Below, one piece after another: positions 8,653-17,194 of a stretch of 64,000 bases of DNA; the stretch's first letter is position 1, and each line of letters starts with the position of its first letter. The DNA is from Kribbella kalugense (GTDB taxonomy: Bacteria; Actinomycetota; Actinomycetes; Propionibacteriales; Kribbellaceae): the NCBI RefSeq assembly GCF_004365875.1, contig NZ_SODF01000001.1, forward strand, positions 1,302,001-1,366,000. Direction: 5' to 3'. A program made the position numbers and the translations under genes. A model generated the notes under the pieces. It did no database searches. It was not told the origin of the DNA and saw nothing but the letters and a program-made list of their open reading frames with translations.

Positions 8653-10398
8653 ATGGCGCCCATTCGCGCGTGGTTGGACAAGACAACCGAGACGTGGACC
8701 CCGCCGACAACCCGTGATCTAGCCAGCCCTCTCCGCTTCCTGTACTGGCTGACTCGATCGCAGTCACGGCGCATCGCATTAGGTGCAGTGTTGGGCATCT
8801 GCTGGACGGTCGGCCTGACCGTGCCGCCATGGGTGCTGTCCCGCGCAGTAGATGAAGGACTGGTCGCCGGCAATACGGGTGCTTTGGTCGGATGGGCGTT
8901 GGTTTTGCTGGCCGTCAGCGTCCTGAACGCGCTGCTGGGGATCGCCCGGCATCGCACCATGACGAAGATCCGGATGGACGCATCGTTCCGCTCGGTCCGC
9001 ACCACCGTCTGGCACACCTCTCGACTGGGCGCCTCATTATCCCGTCGTGTAAGCGCCGGCGAGGTAGTCACGGTCGGCATCAGCGACGTGTACACGGTTG
9101 CGATGGCGCTGACCGTCACCGGTCCGGGCGTCGGCGCGGTCGTCGCGTACGCCGTCGTGGCGGTCGTACTGTTCACCATCTCGCCGTTGCTTGCCGCCGT
9201 CGTACTCGCCGGAGTCCCCCTTCTTGCCGTCACAGTCGGCCCGTTCTTGCAGCGCATCGAACGCACAGGCGGCGAGTACCGCGTGCACCAGGGCCGATTG
9301 ACGACCCGTCTCATCGACGTGCTGGCCGGGCTCCGCGTACTCAACGGCCTCGGCGGAAAGACCTTCGTCGCCGAGCGGTACGACGACCAGTCGCAGCGAC
9401 TCGTGGGACGCGGCTACCGAGTCGCCGGCCCCGCCAGCTGGGTTGGCGCACTATCGACCGGATTGCCGGCCCTCTTCCTCGCCGCCGTGGTCTGGTTGTC
9501 CGCACGAATGGCCGCCACCGGCGCCATCACGATCGGCGATGTCGTCGCCGTCTACGGGTACGTCGCCGTGCTCGTCGTACCCGTCTCGTTCTTCATCGAG
9601 GGCGGTGCTGACATCGCACGGGCTCGGGTGGCGGGGCAACGAATCATCGACCTCCTCAACCTGCCAGTTGCCAGCGACAACGACACTGCGGCGCTCCCCA
9701 CCGGCAGTGGCCCGTTGGTCGACCCCGACTCGGGAGTGATCGTTCGTCCCGGCCTACTGACAGCGTTAGTCGCGGCCAACCCGGCGGAGGCGACCACGGT
9801 AGTCGAGCGCCTTGGGCAACTAACTTCCGAGGACACGGATGTGACGTGGGCAGCTGTGCGCATTGATGAGGTCCCGCGCGAGCAGTTCAGACAACGATTG
9901 GTTGTCGCGGACAACGATGCCGAGGTGTTCGCCGGCACAGTCCGCGACATCGTTGCCGGACGCATGGAACCTGACGACGACCGGATCCGTGCGGCCATCC
10001 ACACGGCTGTGGCCGAGGATGTCGTAGAGGCACTGCCCGGCGGTCTGGACGCGGTGATCGCCGCCGGTGCGAGCGATCTGTCCGGTGGGCAACGGCAGCG
10101 AATCCGGCTCGCCCGTGCTGTCTATTCCAAGCCTGACGTACTGCTCGCCATCGACCCGACCTCGGCGGTCGACGCGAACACCGAATCGGCCATGATCGAC
10201 CGGATCCGCGAAGCCAGGCGCGACACGACAACGGTGATCACAACGTCGTCGCCACTCGTCCTGGACCGCGCTGACGAGGTCATCGTCCTGGTCGACGGCA
10301 AGACGTCGTCGGCCGGGACGCACGCGGACCTTCTGCGCAGCGATCCCTACTATCGCGACCTCGTAACCCGCGCCCAGGACGGCCTCGACGATGAGTAA
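8653..10398 (+). CDS. ABC exporter half-transporter, degenerate Walker A/B subunit
   Basis: A 581-residue type IV (B-family) exporter half: six membrane helices in the first 330 residues, then a nucleotide-binding domain. The signature is intact (DLSGGQRQRIRLARA, about residue 475). Walker A is unrecognisable, with VAANPAEAT where GxxGxGKST should be. Walker B reads LLAIDPTSAVD (catalytic Glu replaced by Asp), and the H-loop His is replaced by Ser (TTSSPL). It overlaps the second subunit by 8 bp, so the two form a heterodimer with one consensus and one dead ATP site. Substrate unknown. Confidence 0.9.
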   Translation: MAPIRAWLDKTTETWTPPTTRDLASPLRFLYWLTRSQSRRIALGAVLGICWTVGLTVPPWVLSRAVDEGLVAGNTGALVGWALVLLAVSVLNALLGIARHRTMTKIRMDASFRSVRTTVWHTSRLGASLSRRVSAGEVVTVGISDVYTVAMALTVTGPGVGAVVAYAVVAVVLFTISPLLAAVVLAGVPLLAVTVGPFLQRIERTGGEYRVHQGRLTTRLIDVLAGLRVLNGLGGKTFVAERYDDQSQRLVGRGYRVAGPASWVGALSTGLPALFLAAVVWLSARMAATGAITIGDVVAVYGYVAVLVVPVSFFIEGGADIARARVAGQRIIDLLNLPVASDNDTAALPTGSGPLVDPDSGVIVRPGLLTALVAANPAEATTVVERLGQLTSEDTDVTWAAVRIDEVPREQFRQRLVVADNDAEVFAGTVRDIVAGRMEPDDDRIRAAIHTAVAEDVVEALPGGLDAVIAAGASDLSGGQRQRIRLARAVYSKPDVLLAIDPTSAVDANTESAMIDRIREARRDTTTVITTSSPLVLDRADEVIVLVDGKTSSAGTHADLLRSDPYYRDLVTRAQDGLDDE

Positions 10399-12136
10399 CC
10401 AGATGCCGGTCGCCGGCCCGGCCGAGGTCCGTACTGCGGCGCTACGCGACCTGGCCGCAGACCGACGTGCTGTGGTTGGGGTCGTCCTGGTCAACGCGTT
10501 GGCCGCCGCGGCAGGTTTGATCGGTCCGTGGCTTCTCGGCCGGATCATTGACACGATTCAGGCCGGCTCCGGCGACGTACTCAGCGCGGTCGACCGTCTT
10601 GCCTTCGGCGCTCTGCTGTTCACCGTTGTGCAGACGGTGCTGTCGTGGTGGGCGCTCAAGATCGGCTATCGCTTCGGCGAACGTACGGCGGCCCGTGTTC
10701 GAGAACGATTCCTGGCCCGGACCCTGGCGCTGCCTCCACGAGTCGCAGACCACCTTCCGACCGGCGACCTGATCGCCCGCGGAAGCACCGACGCCTCGCT
10801 GGTCGCGATCACCTTGCGATCCGCCGTACCCGAGGTTCTCGTGGCCATGATCCACGCCCTCGCCCTCATCGTCGCCGTACTCTTCCTGGACCTACGGCTC
10901 GGGCTTTGCGGGCTCGTCTGCTTGATCGGCGTCGGAGCGGCGATCCGCTGGTACCTGCGGCGGGCCAGGCCGGTCTATCTCGCAGTCGCAGCATCGGGTG
11001 CAGACCTCGCCGATGTCGTCGCGAGCACCGCCAAAGGCGCCCGTACGGTCGAGACACTCGGGTTGGAACGCCGTCGGTCGCAGGTCACAGAGACCGCCAT
11101 CGCTCAAGCCCGGTTCGCGCGCCTGGCAGCACTGTGGCTGCGAACAGTCCTCTTCCCGTGGTCGGAAGTAGCGCTGGCGCTCCCCGTGGTGGGAGTCCTG
11201 CTGATCGGCGGCGCCCTGTACGCCCACGAGCTGGTCAGCCTCGGAGTCGTGGTGACCGCGACGGTGTACCTGCGCCAACTCGTCGGCCCACTCGACACCC
11301 TGATGCTCTGGATCGAACAACTCCAAGGCGCCGGAGCCTCCTACGCCCGCGTCGAAGGCCTCGCAGACATCCCCAAGGAGGAGCCGCAGCTTTCACCGGG
11401 GACCGTCGGCGACCGGATCCGAGTGGACAACGCGCACTACAGCTACACCGGCGCTCGCGACGTACTTCACGGCATCGACCTGCTGGTACAGCCCGGAGAA
11501 CGCCTGGCCATCGTCGGCACGTCCGGAGCTGGAAAGTCAACCCTGGCTCGTCTTCTCGCCGGTCTCGACCGCCCTCACACCGGCTCGGTGACCATTGGCG
11601 GTACGCCGGTCGCCGACCTGCCACCCGACCAACTCCGCGAACACGTCGTACTGATCACCCAAGACCATCACGTCTTCCACGACACCGTGCGCGACAACCT
11701 CCTCATCGCAAAACCGAACGCAACCGACGACGAGTTGTACGCCGCCCTGGACGCAGTCGGGGCCGTATGGGTCAACGACCTCCCACGCAGGCTGGACACC
11801 GAGCTCGACCACGACACCAACCTCGACGACGCCAGCGCCCAGCAACTCTCACTGGCACGCGTCGTCCTCGCCGATCCCCACACCCTGATCCTGGACGAAG
11901 CCACCTCACTCCTCGACCCCAGAACAGCACGACGGACAGAGCAATCACTGGCCTCCGTACTCCAGGGCCGCACCGTGATCGCGATCGCCCACCGCCTCCA
12001 AACAGCCCACGACGCCGACAGAATCGCCGTCATGGAAGCCGGCGAACTCGTCGAGCTCGGCACCCACGACGAACTCGTCCGCGCCGGACGCGTCTACGGC
12101 CAACTCTGGCAAACCTGGCACGCAGAAAGCCCTTAA
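10391..12136 (+). CDS. ABC exporter half-transporter, catalytically competent subunit
   Basis: A 581-residue partner of the preceding gene. The membrane domain fills about residues 1-320. The NBD has an intact Walker A (GTSGAGKSTL), Q-loop (ITQDHH), Walker B (LILDEATSLLD) and H-loop (AIAHRL). Its signature is degenerate: DDASAQQLSLAR replaces LSGGQ. With the partner's intact signature this builds one working ATP site, while the other site lacks every element. The role is export of a lipid, peptide or drug-like compound; nothing nearby names the cargo. Confidence 0.92.
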   Translation: MSNQMPVAGPAEVRTAALRDLAADRRAVVGVVLVNALAAAAGLIGPWLLGRIIDTIQAGSGDVLSAVDRLAFGALLFTVVQTVLSWWALKIGYRFGERTAARVRERFLARTLALPPRVADHLPTGDLIARGSTDASLVAITLRSAVPEVLVAMIHALALIVAVLFLDLRLGLCGLVCLIGVGAAIRWYLRRARPVYLAVAASGADLADVVASTAKGARTVETLGLERRRSQVTETAIAQARFARLAALWLRTVLFPWSEVALALPVVGVLLIGGALYAHELVSLGVVVTATVYLRQLVGPLDTLMLWIEQLQGAGASYARVEGLADIPKEEPQLSPGTVGDRIRVDNAHYSYTGARDVLHGIDLLVQPGERLAIVGTSGAGKSTLARLLAGLDRPHTGSVTIGGTPVADLPPDQLREHVVLITQDHHVFHDTVRDNLLIAKPNATDDELYAALDAVGAVWVNDLPRRLDTELDHDTNLDDASAQQLSLARVVLADPHTLILDEATSLLDPRTARRTEQSLASVLQGRTVIAIAHRLQTAHDADRIAVMEAGELVELGTHDELVRAGRVYGQLWQTWHAESP

Positions 12137-13176
12137 TGCCACCTGTGGAAAAGAGATTTGGTGTCTTCAGTCAGGCGTTGGGCGGCGTGGTGAAGCCAGG
12201 ACGTCGGCAGTTGGGCCACGTGGTCGCGGGCGGCGTCGAGCTGCTCGGGGCTGGCGCCGTGGACGTCGGCGGCTGCCCGGGCCATTGAGGTCAGCATCCG
12301 CTCGGTGTCTTTCGGGCGCAGATTCTCGATCGTGATCCGTTGTACGTCGGGTGCGAGCGCGCGTATCTGCCACCCCTCGACGCGGCGCATCGGATCCGGG
12401 CCGCTGACCGTCGTCAGCACGCGCTCGTACAGCGTCTCGTCGGGCCGCACTCCCCCGGCGGGTTCGAAGAGCGCCGTTGGTGGTCCCAACAGCTTCACCT
12501 CGCGAGCAACGTCCTTGCCGACCGCAACGAAGCGTGGATGACCGAGTGAGCCGACACCGGCCTGACGGCGGTACCACGACGGCTCCCAGTCCGGCCCGAC
12601 CGAATCAATCGCCGCCCGACGGACGTGCGCCGGTACGTCGGACGCCGCGGCCGGCTGCCCCTCGGCCAACCGTCCGAAGTACCGCTGATCCGCCGCCGGC
12701 CGAGGCATCAATGCACGCAGATGCTGAGCACCGTCGTCCGCAAGATCCACCGCGCGACCGGCCTGCGCCTGCGTCCAACCGTCCAGCACAACCCGACAGA
12801 TCCGCTTCGGCCCGATCGCCACCTGCGGCGTGAGTACTGCGGACACGGCCAGCCGCACCAGATCCAGTGCAGGCGTCCCCCACGCCAACTCGTCGAAATC
12901 GTTGACGCCCCATCGCCGTACGCGGTGCCGATCCAGCCACGTCCCGAAGTTCTGCACATGCAAATCGCCGACCGCAGGCACTTGAGGTCCGTCGAACAAC
13001 GAAGGCACCAGCTCGGCCGCTCGCTCCAGCCACAGGTAGTACGTCCCACGGAGGAACCGGGCCGGGTCGGCAGCGAGCGTCCGGTGCTTCAGCTCCAGAT
13101 CCTCCGGTACGCCGGGAATCCGCTCACCCAACCACGCTTCGTACGCCGCCGTCACCGCAACCGGATCCACCGTCAC
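12133..13176 (-). CDS. DUF2252 family protein
   Basis: A 347-residue member of DUF2252, a kinase-like family of unknown function abundant in actinobacteria. Visible motifs are RFLRGTYYLW, GDLHVQNFGTW (resembling the HGDxHxxN catalytic loop of phosphotransferases) and VNDFDELAWGTPALDLVRLA (a DFD-like metal motif). The GTG start overlaps the TGA of the antiporter gene (GTGA), so it is translationally coupled. A longer frame upstream is antisense read-through of low plausibility. It overlaps the convergent ABC gene by 4 bp. Confidence 0.88.
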   Translation of the reverse strand: MTVDPVAVTAAYEAWLGERIPGVPEDLELKHRTLAADPARFLRGTYYLWLERAAELVPSLFDGPQVPAVGDLHVQNFGTWLDRHRVRRWGVNDFDELAWGTPALDLVRLAVSAVLTPQVAIGPKRICRVVLDGWTQAQAGRAVDLADDGAQHLRALMPRPAADQRYFGRLAEGQPAAASDVPAHVRRAAIDSVGPDWEPSWYRRQAGVGSLGHPRFVAVGKDVAREVKLLGPPTALFEPAGGVRPDETLYERVLTTVSGPDPMRRVEGWQIRALAPDVQRITIENLRPKDTERMLTSMARAAADVHGASPEQLDAARDHVAQLPTSWLHHAAQRLTEDTKSLFHRWH

Positions 13177-14330
13177 GACGACGCCTTGTCGTTGCTCTCG
13201 GCCACCAAACCACGGCGTACCGCAATCCCACCAGCGACGGCGCTGACTGCGATCGTCAGCAGCGCCCCGAGGATCAGCGCGGACGACTCCCCCGGCTCCA
13301 ATACGTTGAGTGCTGTCCCGACCGTCGCGGCCGCGACCGGTACGCCGAGCTGCGCGGCCGAGAGCGCCCCGATACTGACCGGCTGCCGACTCAGCACTCC
13401 CGACAGGTGACTGATCAATGCGCCGGCGCCAAGGGCGACCCCGAGGCCGATGAACCCCGGTCGCGTCCCCAGCTCCCGAAGATCGAGCGACGCACCGAGC
13501 CACACGAAGAAGACCGGACCAAGGAACCCTTCAGTCAGAGCAAACAACTGGCGGGCCAATCGCCGCGGCTCCCCCACAGCCGCCACCGCCAGCCCGAACA
13601 CGAACCCAGCCAACATGATCGACACGTGCGTGGCGGTAGCCAAGCCGGCCAGCGCGAACAGCACGATGAGACTCACCCGAAGCTCGATCGCGAGCCGCCG
13701 GTCCTCGGACACTCGGTGCACTCGTTGCCGCACGCCGCTCCGCTCGACCCAGTTCAGCAGCACGAAAACCACGGCCCCGCTGGCAAGCACCGCCAGCGCG
13801 CCGAGTGCCGCCCGTCCGGCGTGCGGCGGGTCGATCGCGAGCGGGAGCGCCACGATGCAGGCGGCGTCGGCGATCGCGACCTGCGGCAACAGTTGGACCA
13901 CAGCCGGTCCCCCGAGCCGCAGCGAGTCGACGATCGGCAGGATCAGCGCGGCGGACGAGGACGCCATCAGTACGGCGTACAAGGCGACGTGCCCGGTGTC
14001 GAAGATCGCGTTCAGACCGAACGCCAATCCAGTAGCGACGATCCCGGTGACCACCGCGCGGAGCAGGCCGGGTCGGATCGCCCGTCGCAGGCTGTCGTCG
14101 CGGACCGGAACGTGCGTCCCGGCAACGAACATCACCAGCCCGAACCCGATGTCCGCGAGGAACGTGAACCGCCCGTCGGTCGCGTCCAGGTAACCGATCC
14201 CGGTCTTGCCGAGCACCACGCCGGCGACCAGTTCGCCGAGGACCAGCGGAATGTGCCAGCCGCGCGGCAGCGCCAGCAGTGGACCGAGGAGGCCGACGGC
14301 AACCACGACGGCCAGCATCGTGAAGCTCAC
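13173..14330 (-). CDS. Cation:proton antiporter, CPA2 family
   Basis: A 385-residue integral membrane protein with about 12 hydrophobic segments. It has the CPA2 pattern LGELVAGVVLGKTGIGYL in the first helices and a polar GLVMFVAGTHV segment where CPA2 proteins carry discontinuous helices. It lacks a RCK/TrkA-N regulatory domain. It would exchange Na+ or K+ for H+ at the cytoplasmic membrane. GTG is preceded by AAAGGAG at 7 bases. It is co-transcribed with the DUF2252 gene by a 4-bp overlap. Confidence 0.88.
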   Translation of the reverse strand: MSFTMLAVVVAVGLLGPLLALPRGWHIPLVLGELVAGVVLGKTGIGYLDATDGRFTFLADIGFGLVMFVAGTHVPVRDDSLRRAIRPGLLRAVVTGIVATGLAFGLNAIFDTGHVALYAVLMASSSAALILPIVDSLRLGGPAVVQLLPQVAIADAACIVALPLAIDPPHAGRAALGALAVLASGAVVFVLLNWVERSGVRQRVHRVSEDRRLAIELRVSLIVLFALAGLATATHVSIMLAGFVFGLAVAAVGEPRRLARQLFALTEGFLGPVFFVWLGASLDLRELGTRPGFIGLGVALGAGALISHLSGVLSRQPVSIGALSAAQLGVPVAAATVGTALNVLEPGESSALILGALLTIAVSAVAGGIAVRRGLVAESNDKASS

Positions 14331-14436
14331 CGCGCCACTCCTTTCGCCGACGCCCTATTCTGCCGCCGGATCGCGCCGCCCGGTGGGAGGCTGCGAGAAT
14401 GTCGCGGCAGACGACTACAGGCGGTGAGCAAGCAGG

Positions 14437-14856
14437 ATGCAGTACGACGACTTCCGGCGGGCGTACGACGGTGTGATGGCGGACTGTCGCGCGGCGAAGC
14501 TGAACACTTCGGCGCTCGAGGAGAGCGTTGCGCGCATGCAGGAGCTGTACGCCGCTTTGCCGGCCGACGATCAGGCTCGGGCGGCCGACGACCTGGCCCG
14601 GCTGGAGCAGATCCTCGGGACCGCCCGGCGGTATCAGGTTCGCGACTTCCCGCTCTACCGTGAGGCGTCGGCGATCTTCGCGTCGGCGAACTCGGACGAA
14701 GGTCCCGCTCAGCTGCGGGCCCAACGAGCTCGCGACGGCATCGGTCAGCTGAACGCACTCGCCGAGCGTACGACGGCAGCCGACGAGCGCTCAGCGGTCC
14801 TCGCCCTCACCGAACCGCTCGCCATGCTGGTCTCCGCCCTCGACGCGGACAACTGA
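14437..14856 (+). CDS. Small helical protein of unknown function
   Basis: A 139-residue, Ala/Asp/Glu-rich, probably all-helical protein. No signal peptide, membrane segment or known motif is visible. Its stop shares one base with the start of the following gene (TGATG), so the two are translationally coupled and probably work together, perhaps as partner or cognate inhibitor of the zincin-like protein; that is inference. I do not recognise the family. Confidence 0.65.
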   Translation: MQYDDFRRAYDGVMADCRAAKLNTSALEESVARMQELYAALPADDQARAADDLARLEQILGTARRYQVRDFPLYREASAIFASANSDEGPAQLRAQRARDGIGQLNALAERTTAADERSAVLALTEPLAMLVSALDADN

Positions 14857-16737
14857 TGGTCGATCTGAGCGGCCTGATCGACCCGCGCGCGGTCGAGTAC
14901 TTCGAAGGCTTCATGAACCGCCAGGCCGAGGCGGCGATGGCGGTGACCGGCGCACCGGCGTCCACCTGGAGCGGACGCTATTCGTCCCGCACCCAGCAGG
15001 TGAAGATCGACCTCGGAACCTCCGTCGCGACGGTGACCTGGGCCGGCGACATCGAGTACGACGCCAAAGCGGTGATCCAGCCGATCTGGCTGCTGTGCCG
15101 TCGGGGCGGCCGGCTCGAGGGCTACCGGCTGGACTCGGCCAGGGACGCCTTTCGGATCGTCTTCCACGAGAACCTGCACGCCGTGAACCAGCTGGGCCGG
15201 ACGATGGGGCAGTCGGAGGCGGCCTTGCAGGATCCGGCGAACCGCGCACTGGAAGAGGGCCTGACCGAGCTGTACGCCCGCCGGAATCTGAACGCCTACC
15301 TGCAGAAGCTCGGCGTCGCGGAACTCGTTCCCGGCATTCTGACGGCGAACGACTACTGCGAGGGAACCTATCCACACTTCGTTCCGGCGGTGGAGGTTCT
15401 GGCCGAGGGACTGAGCCGGCGGACCGGTTTCAGCGAGAACGAGATCCTCCGGCGGCTTGTCACGATCGACTGTGAGACCCGCTGGCAGGTCGTCGGTGAC
15501 CTCCTCTTCGAGGCCGAAGGACTCCACCACCTGGTGCCCGAGGCGGACCACGCCGGCGTCAAGGACCGGCTGACGGCCGCCATGCGGCAGCCGTTCGCAC
15601 AGCTGGTCGACCTCGACGGCTCGATCGACCAGATCATCGTCGCCTCGACGACGGCGGGTTACGACGCGCTCGGATCATTCGACCGGGAAGTCGAGGCGCT
15701 GCGGCTGGAACACGACCGGACCCGCGGACCGGCCCAGCTCCTGGACAGCATCCTGGAGCGTCAGGAACACGCTGCTCTCGCGGTCACCGGCGCCCACCAC
15801 ATCACCCAGATCAGCGGTTCGGTTGCCGACTTCACCTTGGCGGACGGTTCCACCGTCGAGGAGGTACTGCGAAAGATGTGCGAGCGGGCCGGCGAAGAGA
15901 ACCAGCCGTACGAGGACCTCGCTCAGTACAAGGAAGCGCTCCACGTGCTCCTCGAGCACGACATCTACCAATCCGCCGGCCGGTTTCGTGAGGTCGGGAT
16001 GGGCGACGTCCCCTTGGACCGCGGAACGGTCGTCTTCAGCGAAGGTCTCGCCAGGGCGCTGTCCGACGACCGCCTGAACGCGTACGTCGACCAGTTGGGT
16101 CTCGAGCCGATCGCCCCGGGCCTTCGTGACACCGCCTCACCTCGTCGGCTGGACCCTGGTGCCGTCGCCGCAAGGGCGTTCGTCCAGGAGATCGGCCGCG
16201 AAATCCAGGTGCCGGTGAAAGGCCAGGGCAACACGGGCAACGGCGAGCAGCCGGCCTATGTCGAGATGGACCGTGACGTGCTGCTCAGACAGTTGGCCGG
16301 AGTAGATCCGGAGCTGCCCTGGCTCCGCGTCACTGACTTGGTGTACGGCAGTCAGGCCTTTCCGCGACTATCTGGACTCGGAGGACATTCGCGAGGTCAA
16401 AGACATCATCCAGCAGTCGATGACGGAGGGCTTCGCGCGGGTCGGCGTACCGGAGGCGTCCGGCCCGTTCCCGCTTTTGTCGGCAGAAAAGCTCGGTCGC
16501 GAGGCCGCACAGGCCGGCCGTAGGACCATGATCGAGCTCGACGGGGCGTTGCGGCCGCCTGTTCAGGCGACCCCGGTGGCGATGCATGCGATGTCGGTGG
16601 GCCAGCTGCCGAGTGATGCGCGGATGGCGGTCGACCTGCTGACCCAAGGCCGACCAGGACCTACGGCCCGTCCCTCGCCCAGCCGGCAACCTCGCCAGTA
16701 CGGCGGCCAGAGTCCACGGCCCGGTCGCGAGGTCTAG
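14856..16737 (+). pseudogene. Tandem zincin-like protein, interrupted by +1 frameshift
   Basis: An unrecognised protein made of two homologous halves (about residues 15-250 and 295-540). The halves share FMNRQAEAAMAVTG / ILERQEHAALAVTG and LNAYLQKLG / LNAYVDQLG. Half 1 has FHENLHAVN (104-108, an HEXXH zinc motif) and EEGLTE (133-138, possible third ligand), a gluzincin pattern; in half 2 the HEXXH position reads LEHDI, so the metal site is lost. After codon 16356 an extra T in TTT (16359-16361) shifts the frame. Removing one T restores FRDYLDSEDIREVKD, matching half 1, and the frame then runs to a stop at 16737. It is either a genuine lesion or a sequencing error. Confidence 0.7.
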
Positions 16738-16770
16738 TACCGGGCTTGTCGTAGAACCCTTGAGGGCTAG

Positions 16771-16801
16771 TGTCGGTCGAAACTTCTTCGGCGGCGGCGT
16801 C
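16771..16801 (+). promoter_or_regulatory. Candidate ECF42-type promoter
   Basis: TGTCGGTCGA at 16771-16780 is followed by CGTC at 16798-16801, about 70 bp before the YCII gene. From memory, ECF42 factors recognise a TGTCGA-like -35 and a CGTC/CGAC-like -10. Using GGTCGA (16775-16780) as -35 gives a 17-bp spacer. Position in front of the operon encoding the sigma factor fits autoregulation. This is a motif match by eye only. Confidence 0.45.
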
Positions 16802-16870
16802 GGATTGGCGTCGAGGTGTTCGTTGCACAGGTAAGTGGACGAGGAGCGTCCCCGAACGCAGGAGATGATC

Positions 16871-17194
16871 ATGCGGTATCTGGTTTCGGTGATCGATGAC
16901 AAGGACAATCCCGGCAGCACGGACCGGCAGCCTGCCATCAGCACGTTCAACGACCGGCTGATCGCTGAGGGCTACTGGGTCTTCGCGGGCGGACTCGCAG
17001 ACACCACCGCGGCCACGGTCATCGACAACCGGGGTGAGCAGGCGGTCTTCACCGACGGGCCTTTCGTGGAGTCGAAGGAGTACCTGGCCGGCGTCTGGGT
17101 GTGGGAAGCCCCCGATCTGGATGTGGCGCTCAAGCTTGCCACCGAGGCGTCGAAGGTCTGCGATCGCAAGATCGAGGTGCGGCCATTCCAGTGA
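16871..17194 (+). CDS. YCII / DGPF-domain protein
   Basis: A 107-residue ferredoxin-like-fold protein with the diagnostic TDGPFVESKEYLAG motif of the DGPF/YCII (YCII-related) family. These proteins are genetic partners of ECF42 sigma factors; their biochemical role is not established. ATG at 16871 lies 6-7 bases after AGGAG (16859-16863); a nearer ATG at 16865 is too close. The TGA overlaps the GTG of the sigma-factor gene. Confidence 0.92.
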   Translation: MRYLVSVIDDKDNPGSTDRQPAISTFNDRLIAEGYWVFAGGLADTTAATVIDNRGEQAVFTDGPFVESKEYLAGVWVWEAPDLDVALKLATEASKVCDRKIEVRPFQ

